Of a stretch of 64,000 bases of DNA, positions 44,690 through 53,173 are shown piece after piece. Location of the stretch: positions 1,984,001 to 2,048,000 of the forward strand of contig NZ_CP019701.2 of NCBI RefSeq assembly GCF_002005205.3, in the 5' to 3' direction. The translations under genes were made by a program, and so were the position numbers. Position 1 is the first letter of the stretch. Each line of letters starts with the position of its first letter. The notes beneath the pieces are model-generated. The model was not told the origin of the DNA, ran no database searches, and saw only the letters and a program-made list of their open reading frames with translations. This DNA comes from Rhizobium rhizogenes. GTDB lineage: Bacteria; Pseudomonadota; Alphaproteobacteria; Rhizobiales; Rhizobiaceae.

Positions 44690-45439
44690 GTGCCGAATCT
44701 AGACACAACCACCATGCTCATGATCCTCGCGACCTTCGTCATCGCAGGCATCGTCAAGGGCGTGACCGGCATGGGGTTGCCCACCGTTGCCATGGGCGTG
44801 CTCGGCCTCTTCATGCCGCCGGTCAGCGCCGCCGGCCTGCTCATCCTGCCCTCCTTCATCACCAATATCTGGCAATTGTTGGCCGGGCCTGATTTCCGGG
44901 CCATCGTGAAGCGGCTGTGGCCGATGATGATCGCCATTGCGCTTGGCACCCTCATCGGCATCCGGCTGATGACATCAGGCACCGGCGTCTGGACCACCTC
45001 GGCGCTCGGCCTGTGCCTTGCGGCTTACGCGGCCTATAGCCTGCTTGCCAGACCCATCTCGATTCCGGCCGGGCTGGAACCGAAACTCTCCCCGGTCATG
45101 GGGCTCGCAACCGGTCTGTTGACCGGCGGCACCGGAGTTTTCGTCGTGCCCGCCGTGCCCTATATCCAGTCGCTCGGTTTCAGCCGGGATGATCTCGTGC
45201 AGGCGCTTGGCCTTTCCTTCACGGTCTCCACCGTCGCGCTCGCCGCCGGCCTTGCCTCCCAGAATGCCTTTCACGTCGAGCATCTGTCGCTTTCCGCGCT
45301 GGCCGTGCTGCCGGCCCTTGCCGGAATGTGGCTTGGCCAGAAAATCCGTACCATCGTCAGCCCGGCGACATTCCGGCGCTGGTTTCTCATCTGCCTGCTC
45401 ATATTGGGAGCCGAGCTGTTTTTGCGGGCATTCTGGTGA
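44690..45439 (+). CDS. TauE/SafE family anion exporter
   Basis: 249 residues with about eight membrane helices. N-terminal half MLMILATFVIAGIVKGVTGMGLPTVAMGVLGL and second half GLATGLLTGGTGVFVVPAVPYIQSLG repeat the TauE/SafE pattern G-x-G-G. Members export sulfite, sulfoacetate or other small anions. GTG 44690 follows GGAG at seven bases. Stands alone between the purine genes and lldD; cotranscription with guaD is not excluded, but a RIME separates them. Confidence 0.88.
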   Translation: MPNLDTTTMLMILATFVIAGIVKGVTGMGLPTVAMGVLGLFMPPVSAAGLLILPSFITNIWQLLAGPDFRAIVKRLWPMMIAIALGTLIGIRLMTSGTGVWTTSALGLCLAAYAAYSLLARPISIPAGLEPKLSPVMGLATGLLTGGTGVFVVPAVPYIQSLGFSRDDLVQALGLSFTVSTVALAAGLASQNAFHVEHLSLSALAVLPALAGMWLGQKIRTIVSPATFRRWFLICLLILGAELFLRAFW

Positions 45440-45519
45440 TGGAAATCCGTCGATTTTGATGTCGTGACCGCCACATTCATGTTATGTGAAGCCATCATTC
45501 AAATGTGAAGGCTTTATCC

Positions 45520-46653
45520 ATGGGCAAAATCCTGACCATAGCGGACCTGAAGCAACAGGCTCAGCGTCGTGTGCCGAAAATGTTTTTCGACTATGCCGAT
45601 AGCGGCGCTTGGACGGAAAGCACCTACCGCGCCAATGAGGACGATTTTGCCAAGATAAAGCTGCGCCAGCGCGTGCTGGTGGATATGACCGACCGGTCGC
45701 TGGCCACCGAAATGGTTGGCGAGAAGGTTTCGATGCCGGTCGCGCTCTCCCCCACCGGGCTCACCGGCATGCAGCACGCCGATGGCGAAATGCTGGCCGC
45801 AAAAGCGGCGGAGGAATTCGGCGTGCCTTTCACGCTCTCGACCATGAGCATCTGCTCCATCGAGGATGTCGCCTCGGTCACCTCGAAACCCTTCTGGTTC
45901 CAGCTTTACGTGATGAAGGATCGGGACTTCGTCAATAATCTGATCGACCGCGCCAAGGCCGCCGGATGCTCGGCGCTGGTGCTGACGCTCGACCTGCAAA
46001 TTCTCGGCCAGCGTCACAAGGACCTTCGCAACGGCCTGTCGGCACCGCCGAAATTCACGCCGAAGCACATCTGGCAGATGGCGACCCGGCCGCAATGGTG
46101 CCTGGACATGGCTCGCACCAAACGCCGCAGCTTCGGCAATATTGTCGGCCATGCCAAAAACGTCTCAGACCTGTCATCGCTTTCCTCCTGGACGGCGGAA
46201 CAGTTCGATCCGCGCCTGTCCTGGAAGGATGTAGAATGGATCAAGGAACGCTGGGGAGGCAAGCTGATCCTCAAGGGCGTTCTTGACGAGGAAGATGCAC
46301 GCGCGTCGCTCGACACGGGCGCCGACGCCATCATCGTCTCCAACCACGGCGGCCGCCAGCTCGATGGCGCCCATTCCTCCATCGCCATGCTGCCGAAAAT
46401 CGTCGATGCCGTCGGCGATAAAGTCGAGGTGCACATGGATGGCGGCATTCGCTCCGGTCAGGACGTGCTGAAAGCCGTGGCGCTCGGCGCCAAAGGCACC
46501 TATATCGGCCGCCCCTTCCTCTACGGCCTCGGCGCTGATGGAAAGCGGGGCGTGACGACGGCGCTCGAGATCATCCGCAAGGAGATGGATGTCAGCATGG
46601 CGCTTTGCGGAAAAAGGCTGATCACGGACGTGGATCGCAGCATTCTGGCGTGA
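45520..46653 (+). CDS. lldD: FMN-dependent alpha-hydroxy-acid dehydrogenase, L-lactate dehydrogenase type
   Basis: 377 residues, TIM-barrel flavoenzyme oxidising L-lactate to pyruvate at the membrane. FMN and substrate residues: FFDYADSGAW, PVALSPTGLTGM, WFQLYVMKDRDF, VLTLDLQILGQRHKDLRNG, LILKGVLDEEDAR (flavin Lys) and SNHGGRQLDGA with the active-site His and Arg. The insertion after residue 190 fits the membrane-associated LldD group. ATG 45520 has GAAGG eight bases upstream; five earlier codons are not needed. Followed by a palindromic repeat. Confidence 0.92.
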   Translation: MGKILTIADLKQQAQRRVPKMFFDYADSGAWTESTYRANEDDFAKIKLRQRVLVDMTDRSLATEMVGEKVSMPVALSPTGLTGMQHADGEMLAAKAAEEFGVPFTLSTMSICSIEDVASVTSKPFWFQLYVMKDRDFVNNLIDRAKAAGCSALVLTLDLQILGQRHKDLRNGLSAPPKFTPKHIWQMATRPQWCLDMARTKRRSFGNIVGHAKNVSDLSSLSSWTAEQFDPRLSWKDVEWIKERWGGKLILKGVLDEEDARASLDTGADAIIVSNHGGRQLDGAHSSIAMLPKIVDAVGDKVEVHMDGGIRSGQDVLKAVALGAKGTYIGRPFLYGLGADGKRGVTTALEIIRKEMDVSMALCGKRLITDVDRSILA

Positions 46654-46720
46654 TGGTGACGCTGTAGCAGGTGAGGTGATGCCTCAGAGCCGGCGTCTCA
46701 GAAAGTCCCGTACGCTGCCT

Positions 46721-46838
46721 CCCTCATCCCTGTGCTTGTCACAGGGATCCAGCCAGCCCAAGTCCTTGGGCTGAAAGGACTCCTTCCGTCGCGCAGACGC
46801 GCGCCGGCTGGATTCCTGTGACAGGCACAGGAATGAGG
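46721..46838. repeat. 118-base palindromic repeat, second copy (inverted core)
   Basis: Left end CCCTCATCCCTGTGCTTGTC and right end CACAGGAATGAGG form a near-perfect 34-base inverted repeat. The core AGCCCAAGTCCTTGGGCTG ... CGCGCAGACGCGCGCC is that of the xdhA-xdhB copy in reverse. It lies between lldD and the convergent SMR gene. Confidence 0.85.
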
Positions 46839-46851
46839 TGGAGAGGCCCTA

Positions 46852-47196
46852 TCAATGCCCCACCGTCTTCGAAAACACATTCACAATCACCACCCCCGTC
46901 ACGATAAACCCGAGACCGATAACGGCGGCAATATCCAGCGTCTGGCGGAACACGAAATAACCGATGCCGGAGATCAGCACGATGCCGAGCCCGCTCCAGA
47001 TCGCATAGGCAACCCCGACAGGGATCACGCGTAACGTGAACGACAGCAGATAAAAGGCCGCGCCGTAAAATACCGCCATCAGCACCGTCGGCAGCCACCT
47101 GGTGAATTGCTGCGACTGCTGCAGGAATGAGGTCGCGATGACCTCGCAGATAATGGCCGCGACAAGCGCCCCATAGGTGAAAAGTGCCGCGTTCAT
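46852..47196 (-). CDS. Small multidrug resistance (SMR) family exporter
   Basis: 114 residues, four membrane helices. The key acidic residue is Glu18 in ALVAAIICEVIATSFL, equal to EmrE Glu14; AYAIWSGLGIVLI contains the signature Trp/Ser-Gly region of helix 3. Closer to EmrE/QacE than to SugE as far as I can judge. Its ATG overlaps the stop of the upstream TetR gene by four bases, so pump and repressor are one unit and are likely induced by toxic cations. Confidence 0.9.
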   Translation of the reverse strand: MNAALFTYGALVAAIICEVIATSFLQQSQQFTRWLPTVLMAVFYGAAFYLLSFTLRVIPVGVAYAIWSGLGIVLISGIGYFVFRQTLDIAAVIGLGFIVTGVVIVNVFSKTVGH

Positions 47197-47765
47197 CGTT
47201 CCGTTTCCTTTGTCGTCTGGGCGATCATCCGGGCCTTGAGAGCCGCCCTGTCGCCACCTGCCCTGCCATCATCGGCCAGAAGATCGGCAAACCAGATGCC
47301 GTCAGCCGCAAGTCGCACCATCTCCAGTACCACCCCGTCATCCGTATCTTTATGACGGGCAAGACGTCCCTCGACCCAGCTGGTCCACATGCGCCGAAGC
47401 GACGTCTCACCGACCATGGAAACCGAGATTGCCGCCCATTGCCTGCCCGAATCCCGGTCACGATCATCGAAAACCGCCTTCACATAGGCCCGCGTGAAGC
47501 ATCCGTAAGCTTCACAATCCTGTGAGATGAGCGCATCGATTTCCGCGTCCAGCGCCGAAAGAAGGTCAGCCATGACGGCCTCCAGCAAGGCCTGCTTGGA
47601 GGGAAAATGGTGGAACAGCCCACCCTTCGTCACCCCGGCCGCATCGGCCACCGCCTGTATGGAAAGCGCCGCAACACCCTGATCAGCAGCAAGTTTCGCC
47701 GCGCAGTCAAGGAGGCTGCGACGCACGATCTCGGGCTGCTTCTTTCGTCCGTGAGCATTTGTCAT
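47193..47765 (-). CDS. TetR-family repressor of the SMR pump
   Basis: 190 residues. HTH at about 13-58: EIVRRSLLDCAAKLAADQGVAALSIQAVADAAGVTKGGLFHHFPSKQALLEAV, a standard TetR DNA-binding domain, followed by an all-helical ligand domain. The gene precedes the SMR exporter with a four-base overlap, and a near-perfect 9-base-arm operator lies directly before its start (47772-47793), so autoregulation with the pump is very likely. The ligand is unknown but probably a cationic drug. Confidence 0.92.
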   Translation of the reverse strand: MTNAHGRKKQPEIVRRSLLDCAAKLAADQGVAALSIQAVADAAGVTKGGLFHHFPSKQALLEAVMADLLSALDAEIDALISQDCEAYGCFTRAYVKAVFDDRDRDSGRQWAAISVSMVGETSLRRMWTSWVEGRLARHKDTDDGVVLEMVRLAADGIWFADLLADDGRAGGDRAALKARMIAQTTKETER

Positions 47766-47771
47766 GCTTCA

Positions 47772-47793
47772 AAACATACCGGATGGTAGGTTT
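47772..47793 (-). promoter_or_regulatory. TetR operator before the SMR operon
   Basis: AAACATACC (47772-47780), GGAT spacer, GGTAGGTTT (47785-47793): inverted arms with eight of nine bases paired, beginning seven bases upstream of the repressor start. Typical layout for an autoregulated TetR gene. Confidence 0.75.
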
Positions 47794-47944
47794 CTTTTCA
47801 AGGAAATTGTGAAGGCAGCAGACGGGTTGAAATTCATACTTAATTAAGCATGAAAGCGATCTCTAAAGTTTTAGCGGTTTTGTTGCCGGAAAGTGTCAGT
47901 AAAACTTGAAATCAACAGCGGCGGTCAAACAAAAGGGGCGAATT

Positions 47945-49237
47945 ATGTCGGGAACGGTCAAACGGGGAATGGCGGGAACATGGGTCTTCGCGCTCGCCTT
48001 CTTTTGCGCGATCCTCTCATTGCAGGCATCGCCGGCGCAGGCCGGCTATGCCCATTTCATCATGGATGCCAATACCGGCAAGGTTCTGGCTTCCCGCAAT
48101 GCCGATGTGCTGAACCACCCCGCTTCGCTCACCAAGATGATGACGCTTTACATGACCTTCGAGGCGCTGCATGCCGGCCGCATTCGCTGGGATCAGAAGA
48201 TAAAGATGTCCAAGAATGGTGCAGCCGTCATCCCCTCCAAGCTTTATGTGCGCCAGGGCCAGACCTTCACCGTGCGCGAAGCGGTTTATGGCATGATCGT
48301 CAAATCCGCCAATGACATGGCGGAAGGCATGGGCGATCACCTCGGCGGCTCCGAGTCAAGGTTCGCCGAGATGATGACCCGCAAGGCCCGCCAACTGGGC
48401 ATGACGAAAACGGTGTTCCGCAACGCCTCTGGCCTGCCCAGCAAATCGCAGGTGACGACGGCGCGCGATATGGCGAAGCTCGGCCTTGCGCTGCAGCGCG
48501 ACTTTCCCAAGGAATACGGCCTGTTTGCCATGGAATCCTTCAGTTTCCGGGGAAAACGGATTCGTGGCCACAATAATCTGATGTATCGTTATCAGGGCAT
48601 GGACGGCATCAAGACCGGCTACACCAACGCTTCCGGTTTCAACCTCGTCAGCGCCATCAACCATAATGGCCGCCGTGTCGTCGGCGTCGTGCTGGGCGGC
48701 AAGACCGCGCGCAGCCGTGATGCCCAGATGGCGGCCCTTCTCGACAAGGCCGTGCCGCAGGCATCGAGAAGCCGCAATACCGAACAGCTCGTCGCCAGCG
48801 CCAATGTCAGCCGCACCTTCGATGTGCCGCCCGCTGCCGTACCGCTCCCCATGTTCGCGGAACGCCGCTCCGACCCGGTCGCCATGCAGATCGCCACGGC
48901 CAACAACCAGATGGCCGACATGATCCAGGTTTCCGCCATTCCGAGACCCGCCCCCGCTGCCGCCGTTGGCCAGCCCGCCGGCCAGAGAAGCCGCTGGGAA
49001 GTGCAGATCGCCGCCGCCGATAGCGAAGCCGCCGCCCGCTCGCTGCTCGCCAACGCCCGCTCCAACATCGGCAGCTATGCCGGGATCGCCCCCTATACCG
49101 AAGCCGTGCAAAGCGGCTCGGCAACGCTCTACCGCGCCCGCTTCACCGGCTTCGAAGACCAGTCTTCGGCGGTTTCCGCCTGCAAGGAACTGAAGGCGCA
49201 GTCTTACGCCTGCGTGGTGATGAACAGCGAGGGGTAA
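47945..49237 (+). CDS. D-alanyl-D-alanine carboxypeptidase with SPOR domain
   Basis: A 430-residue low-molecular-weight penicillin-binding protein trimming peptidoglycan stem peptides. Signal peptide up to about residue 34 (SLQASPAQAG), the S11 triad SLTK (Ser61, Lys64), SAN and KTGYT, then an Ala/Pro-rich linker and a C-terminal SPOR domain (about 350-430: RWEVQIAAADSEAAARSLL ... YRARFTGFEDQSSAVSACKELK). SPOR binds denuded glycan at the division site, so a septal role is likely. ATG 47945 has a GGGG sequence six bases upstream; thirteen earlier in-frame codons are discarded. Confidence 0.93.
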   Translation: MSGTVKRGMAGTWVFALAFFCAILSLQASPAQAGYAHFIMDANTGKVLASRNADVLNHPASLTKMMTLYMTFEALHAGRIRWDQKIKMSKNGAAVIPSKLYVRQGQTFTVREAVYGMIVKSANDMAEGMGDHLGGSESRFAEMMTRKARQLGMTKTVFRNASGLPSKSQVTTARDMAKLGLALQRDFPKEYGLFAMESFSFRGKRIRGHNNLMYRYQGMDGIKTGYTNASGFNLVSAINHNGRRVVGVVLGGKTARSRDAQMAALLDKAVPQASRSRNTEQLVASANVSRTFDVPPAAVPLPMFAERRSDPVAMQIATANNQMADMIQVSAIPRPAPAAAVGQPAGQRSRWEVQIAAADSEAAARSLLANARSNIGSYAGIAPYTEAVQSGSATLYRARFTGFEDQSSAVSACKELKAQSYACVVMNSEG

Positions 49238-49240
49238 GTT

Positions 49241-49984
49241 TTACCGCTTGAGCCAGCCATTCTCCAGAGCATCCGCCAGATACGGAATGCCGTTGACCCG
49301 CGCCATCTCGGCCATGGCCAGATTGTCGTAGCGGATATTGCGGAAATAGACCTGCCAGCCGCGCCCGGTCTCTTCCAGCACGGCATAGGTGGCAAGCGGA
49401 TGACCCGCCTCGACGTGATGGTCGAAAGGCGTGTCGTCTTTCCACCCGGGGCAGCCGACGCTGCCGGGATTGACGATCAGCCGGCCGTCGGAAAGCTGCA
49501 CCGCGCGGGGAATATGGGTATGGCCGCACAGCATCAGCGGCTGGGTGATACCATCAGCCATGGCCTCGATTTCGGCCAGCGGGCGCAGCTTCAGCACCCC
49601 TTCCGGGGACAGCGTTTCCAGCCAATATTCCAGATCGTCACGCGGCGAGCCGTGGCAGCAATAGGCAACGTCCTTGAATACCATGCTGAAAGGCAGGGTT
49701 TGCAGCCAGTCCAGATGCGCGGCAGTCATCTGCGCATGGGCCGGCCTTTCCCAGTTGCCCATATCCTCCGGCGCCCGCTCGATCAGTTCCCGGTCATGAT
49801 TGCCGCGAATGCTGGGGATCCAGTTGCCGACCAGCACATCACCGGTAAAACCCGCCTCCAGCGGCCCGCTGAAACAATCGCCGAGATTGACGATATCCTT
49901 GATGCCAAGCCTGGCGATATCCTCAAGCACGGCTTCAAGCGCAGCGCAGTTTCCGTGAATATCGGCAATGGCGGCAAAGATCAT
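49241..49984 (-). CDS. Calcineurin-like metallophosphoesterase
   Basis: 247 residues, cytoplasmic. All metallophosphoesterase motifs are there: IADIHGNCAALEAVL, NLGDCFSGP, GNHDRELIE, CCHGSPRDD and CGHTHIPRA. It belongs to the YfcE/MJ0936-like phosphodiesterase group; true substrate unknown. It starts five bases after the uraH stop, so it is probably the last gene of the puuE-uraD-mntA-hepT-allA-uraH unit, although no purine-linked role is known for this family. Confidence 0.9.
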   Translation of the reverse strand: MIFAAIADIHGNCAALEAVLEDIARLGIKDIVNLGDCFSGPLEAGFTGDVLVGNWIPSIRGNHDRELIERAPEDMGNWERPAHAQMTAAHLDWLQTLPFSMVFKDVAYCCHGSPRDDLEYWLETLSPEGVLKLRPLAEIEAMADGITQPLMLCGHTHIPRAVQLSDGRLIVNPGSVGCPGWKDDTPFDHHVEAGHPLATYAVLEETGRGWQVYFRNIRYDNLAMAEMARVNGIPYLADALENGWLKR

Positions 49985-49989
49985 GGCAA

Positions 49990-50346
49990 TCAGCTTCCTC
50001 GATAGGTGGAATAGCTATAGGGCGAAAGCAGCAGCGGCACATGATAGTGGCCGCTCTCATCGGCAATGCCGAAGCGGATGGGGATGATATCGAGAAATGC
50101 CGGTTCCGGCAGCGCCACACTCTTGCCGCGCAGATAATCGCCGGCATGGAAAACCAGCTCATATTCGCCGGCCTTGAAGCTCTCTCCGACCAGCAGCGGC
50201 CCGCCATCCACCCGGCCGTCACCATTGGTCTTCACCGTCTTCAGCTTTTCGCGGCGATCGCCGGAGAGCCGGTAAAGCTCGATCGTCAGTCCCTCCGCCG
50301 GCGTGCCATGGGCGGCGTCGAGAACATGGGTGGTCAGACCGGTCAT
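49990..50346 (-). CDS. uraH: 5-hydroxyisourate hydrolase (transthyretin-like)
   Basis: 118 residues hydrolysing 5-hydroxyisourate, the unstable product of PuuD, to OHCU. It shows the family's three marks: [13 protein letters not shown] near the N-terminus with an active-site His, an Arg in the centre (NGDGRVDGG), and [19 protein letters not shown] with the C-terminal YRGS tetrapeptide. No signal peptide, so cytoplasmic. ATG overlaps the allA stop by four bases. Confidence 0.96.
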   Translation of the reverse strand: MTGLTTHVLDAAHGTPAEGLTIELYRLSGDRREKLKTVKTNGDGRVDGGPLLVGESFKAGEYELVFHAGDYLRGKSVALPEPAFLDIIPIRFGIADESGHYHVPLLLSPYSYSTYRGS

Positions 50347-50843
50347 GGCTTGGGCTCCGCGATCATGAAGGGCTCATCGAAAAAATACTCTTCCAGATTG
50401 TTGCCCGGCCCTTCACGGTCGGCAACCAGAAAATCAGAGACCGCCTGCAACGGCATCAGCGGATAATGCCAGACATTACGGCGGTAATTCACACCCTGGT
50501 CTCCGCGCGCCAGAAACACCTGCGGCCGCGCCGGACGGCCTCCGTCATCTTCCGCAACGACGACAAGGAAAGGTCTGCCAGACAGCGGCGAAAAACTCTG
50601 GCTGCCGAGCGGATGCCGCTCCATCATTTCGATCTTGTGCGGGAACACCCGCGGCTGCCCACGGAAAATATTGAGGATGATACGCGCGCCCTCGCCCGCC
50701 GCCTCGGGTGCGGCAAGCGCATGATGCCGCTCGGTCTGGCCGCCATTGATCTGGCGCATGGAAGAAGGCGTTGCTTCGATCACATCGCCGAAGGATGCGA
50801 ATGTCTCTTTGGTAAGGGGTTTTATGTCGAGAAAATCGGTCAA
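50343..50843 (-). CDS. allA: Ureidoglycolate lyase
   Basis: 166 residues, cupin-like enzyme splitting ureidoglycolate to glyoxylate and urea. N-terminus [18 protein letters not shown], then [38 protein letters not shown] and [16 protein letters not shown], the AllA blocks. Gene order places it in the urate unit: three bases after hepT and overlapping uraH by four. Its substrate must come from allantoate breakdown, whose amidohydrolase is not in the window. Confidence 0.94.
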   Translation of the reverse strand: MTDFLDIKPLTKETFASFGDVIEATPSSMRQINGGQTERHHALAAPEAAGEGARIILNIFRGQPRVFPHKIEMMERHPLGSQSFSPLSGRPFLVVVAEDDGGRPARPQVFLARGDQGVNYRRNVWHYPLMPLQAVSDFLVADREGPGNNLEEYFFDEPFMIAEPKP

Positions 50844-50846
50844 ATG

Positions 50847-51209
50847 TCATTCACCTTGGGCATGCCAGTTTCTGAGGAGGGAGAGACGCGCCTGTAAATC
50901 CGGAATGCTCTGCGTTATCGTTTTCCAGACGACCGAGAGCTCCGCTCGGAAATAATCATGCACGATCAGATTGCGCATACCCTTCATCTTGATCCAGGGG
51001 ATTTCCGGGTGCTGCTGTAAAAATGCGGGGTAGTGCTTGTCGAGTTTGGCAACCGCCTCGCCAATCAGGGCAAGACCCATCATGACCGCCATCTGCGTAC
51101 GCGTGTCGGAGGAAAAAGCGGCCTCATCCATGTCCTGAATGAAATCCCGTATTCTGGACGCGGCGACATCCATCTCCTTCAGATAGAGCAGAAGCCGATC
51201 CGTACTCAT
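50847..51209 (-). CDS. hepT: HepT-like toxin (DUF86 RNase)
   Basis: 120 residues, all helical. The RX4HXY motif of HEPN RNases is intact as RNLIVHDY (about residues 79-86), with GMRN before it. HepT toxins cleave RNA and are silenced by the partner MntA, which AMPylates the motif tyrosine. Its ATG overlaps the mntA stop by four bases, and the stop is three bases from allA. So the pair sits inside the urate operon with no room for its own terminator. Confidence 0.88.
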   Translation of the reverse strand: MSTDRLLLYLKEMDVAASRIRDFIQDMDEAAFSSDTRTQMAVMMGLALIGEAVAKLDKHYPAFLQQHPEIPWIKMKGMRNLIVHDYFRAELSVVWKTITQSIPDLQARLSLLRNWHAQGE

Positions 51210-51496
51210 ACCGCTTTGGCTTCCTTCAGCACACGCGCCTTTATATCCGAATGCAGACCGCCTGAGGTGACGACGTCGACCTCGACACCAAGCAGCGCCT
51301 TCAGTTCCTCCAGCAAACCGCCGAGATCAAACAGTGTCGTGCCCGGCAATGCATCCACCAGAATATCGAGATCGCTGTCCGGCCGGTCCTCGCCGCGGGC
51401 AACGGAGCCGAACACGCGGGGGTTTGCCGCGTTGAAGCGCTTCGTCGCTTCGCGGATCGCTTCCCTGTTCTTTTCCAGCACCTCGGAGGGTCTCAT
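51206..51496 (-). CDS. mntA: MntA-like nucleotidyltransferase antitoxin
   Basis: 96 residues with the minimal nucleotidyltransferase signature GS-x10-D-x-D (GSVARGEDRPDSDLD) and later VDVVTSGGLHSDIK with a third carboxylate-type position. This is the DUF4440-free 'MNT' antitoxin class that adenylylates HepT. The frame is open back to 51634, but ATG 51496 begins the conserved MRPSEVLEKN and the earlier part overlaps uraD, so I start there. It lies 52 bases after uraD; a weak private promoter could sit in that gap. Confidence 0.87.
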   Translation of the reverse strand: MRPSEVLEKNREAIREATKRFNAANPRVFGSVARGEDRPDSDLDILVDALPGTTLFDLGGLLEELKALLGVEVDVVTSGGLHSDIKARVLKEAKAV

Positions 51497-51548
51497 GATC
51501 TTATCTCCAGACAGCGCGATCCTAGCAGAACGGCCACCGCTCGCCAAT

Positions 51549-52046
51549 TCAGCCCTCCGGCAGCATCGCGGAAAGACGCAGCCAGGCGATCTTTTCCACC
51601 TGCGCCGTCGCGGTTGAAAATTCTTCGGCTGCATCGTTGCCGATGCGGGTCTCGAAGGCGGAAAGAATATCGTGCCTGTTCAGCCCCTTGACCGCGATGA
51701 TGAAGGGAAAGCCGAATTTTTGGGTATAGGCGCTGTTCAACGCGGTAAAACGCGCATGTTCCGCCGGCGAAAGCCGATCGAGCCCCGCACCTGCCTGCTC
51801 GTTGCGGCTATCGGCCGTCAGCTCACCCGCAATCGCCAGCTTGCCGGCAAGATCGGGATGCGCTCGCAACACGCCGAGCCTTTCGGCCTCGGAAGCGGCA
51901 CGAAACTGCGCGGTGAGTGCGGCATGAACCACCTTCGCCGTCAAATCCCCATCGACCGCGCCGGCATCATAGGCCCGCTCGGCGATGAAGGGCGAATGTT
52001 CGAACACGCCACCAAAACGGGCGACAAATTCCTGCCGCGCCGACAT
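51549..52046 (-). CDS. uraD: OHCU decarboxylase
   Basis: 165 residues converting 2-oxo-4-hydroxy-4-carboxy-5-ureidoimidazoline to S-allantoin. Family marks: FGGVFEHSPFIAERAYDAG with the catalytic-region His, LRAHPDLAGKLA, LTADSRNEQAGAGLDRLSPAE and YTQKFGFPFIIAVKG. The first frame codon is a GTG at 52049, but the ATG at 52046 overlaps the puuE stop by one base (TGATG) and is the likely start. Works after UraH in the same operon. Confidence 0.95.
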   Translation of the reverse strand: MSARQEFVARFGGVFEHSPFIAERAYDAGAVDGDLTAKVVHAALTAQFRAASEAERLGVLRAHPDLAGKLAIAGELTADSRNEQAGAGLDRLSPAEHARFTALNSAYTQKFGFPFIIAVKGLNRHDILSAFETRIGNDAAEEFSTATAQVEKIAWLRLSAMLPEG

Positions 52047-52969
52047 CACGGAGCCACCGGCTTATGATGTTCATGCCAGTGCCGGGCGATTTCGATCCGC
52101 TGCGGGATCCAGACCTTGTCATGGCTGAGCACATATTCAATGAAACGGCGAAGAGCCGCCGCGCGGCCGGGACGGCCGACAAGGCGGCAATGCAGACCGA
52201 CGCTCATCATCTTCGGCGCGCCTTCTGTGCCTTCCTGATAAAGCACATCGAAGGCGTCTTTCAGATAGGTGAAGAACTGGTCACCGGAATTAAAACCCTG
52301 CGGCGTGGCGAAACGCATGTCGTTGGTTTCAAGCGTGTAGGGAATGATCAGGAAAGGCTCTTCTTTCGCGCCCTTCACCCAATAGGGCAGATCGTCGGCA
52401 TAGGAATCGGACGAATAGAGAAAGCCGCCCTCTTCCATGACGAGGCGCAGCGTATTGTCCGAAGGCTTGCCCTGATACATGCCATAAGGCCGCTCACCGG
52501 TCACCTCCTTATGCAGGCGCACCGCTTCGGTTATATGCTTGCGCTCTTCCTCTTCGGAGAAATCCTTATATTCCAGCCAGCGATAACCGTGGCTGGCAAT
52601 TTCCCAGCCCGCTTCCTTCATGGCCGCGACGGCTTCCGGATTGCGGGCCATGGCGGCGGTCACGCCATAAACGGTGGTGGTGACACCAAGACTTGTGAAC
52701 ATGCGCCACAGCCGCCAGAAGCCGGCGCGCGAGCCATATTCGTAGATCGATTCCATGTTCAGGTTGCGCTGGCCCGGCCAGGGCTGGGCACCGACGATTT
52801 CCGACAGCAGCGATTCCGAGGCCTTGTCATTGTCGAGAATGCAGCTTTCGCCACCCTCCTCGTAATTGATGACGAATTGCACGGCGATGCGCGCACCGCC
52901 CGGCCATTTCGGATCGGGAACGTGACGGCCATAGCCCACCAGATTGCGGGAGTAATTGTCGGAAATCAT
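52046..52969 (-). CDS. puuE: Allantoinase of the polysaccharide deacetylase fold (PuuE)
   Basis: 307 residues hydrolysing allantoin to allantoate without a metal amidohydrolase. Blocks GYGRHVPDPKWPGGARIAVQFVINYEEGGE, STLLDG-equivalent ESIYEYGSRAGFWRL, WEIASHGYRWLEY with His/Trp, and GMYQGKPSDNTLRLVMEEGGFLYSSDSYADDLPYW are the PuuE pattern; it lacks the NodB metal triad. First gene of the minus-strand urate unit; its promoter is in the 200 bases before 53174. Starts at ATG 52969. Confidence 0.95.
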   Translation of the reverse strand: MISDNYSRNLVGYGRHVPDPKWPGGARIAVQFVINYEEGGESCILDNDKASESLLSEIVGAQPWPGQRNLNMESIYEYGSRAGFWRLWRMFTSLGVTTTVYGVTAAMARNPEAVAAMKEAGWEIASHGYRWLEYKDFSEEEERKHITEAVRLHKEVTGERPYGMYQGKPSDNTLRLVMEEGGFLYSSDSYADDLPYWVKGAKEEPFLIIPYTLETNDMRFATPQGFNSGDQFFTYLKDAFDVLYQEGTEGAPKMMSVGLHCRLVGRPGRAAALRRFIEYVLSHDKVWIPQRIEIARHWHEHHKPVAP

Positions 52970-53173
52970 TCAGCCACCCAAGACATCTCTCCCCGGCGGA
53001 AACCGATTTCGGGAGACATAAACAAATCTCCAAAGCGCGCCGGCCCCGGAATGGGGAAACGGCGCAAACTTCGGATATGCGATGCCGAACGGTATCATCC
53101 GCACCCGGAATGTCGAGATCAATTTTGCCGACATTCCGAAGCTTTTTTGTATACGATTGAGAGCAGCCGTTTC

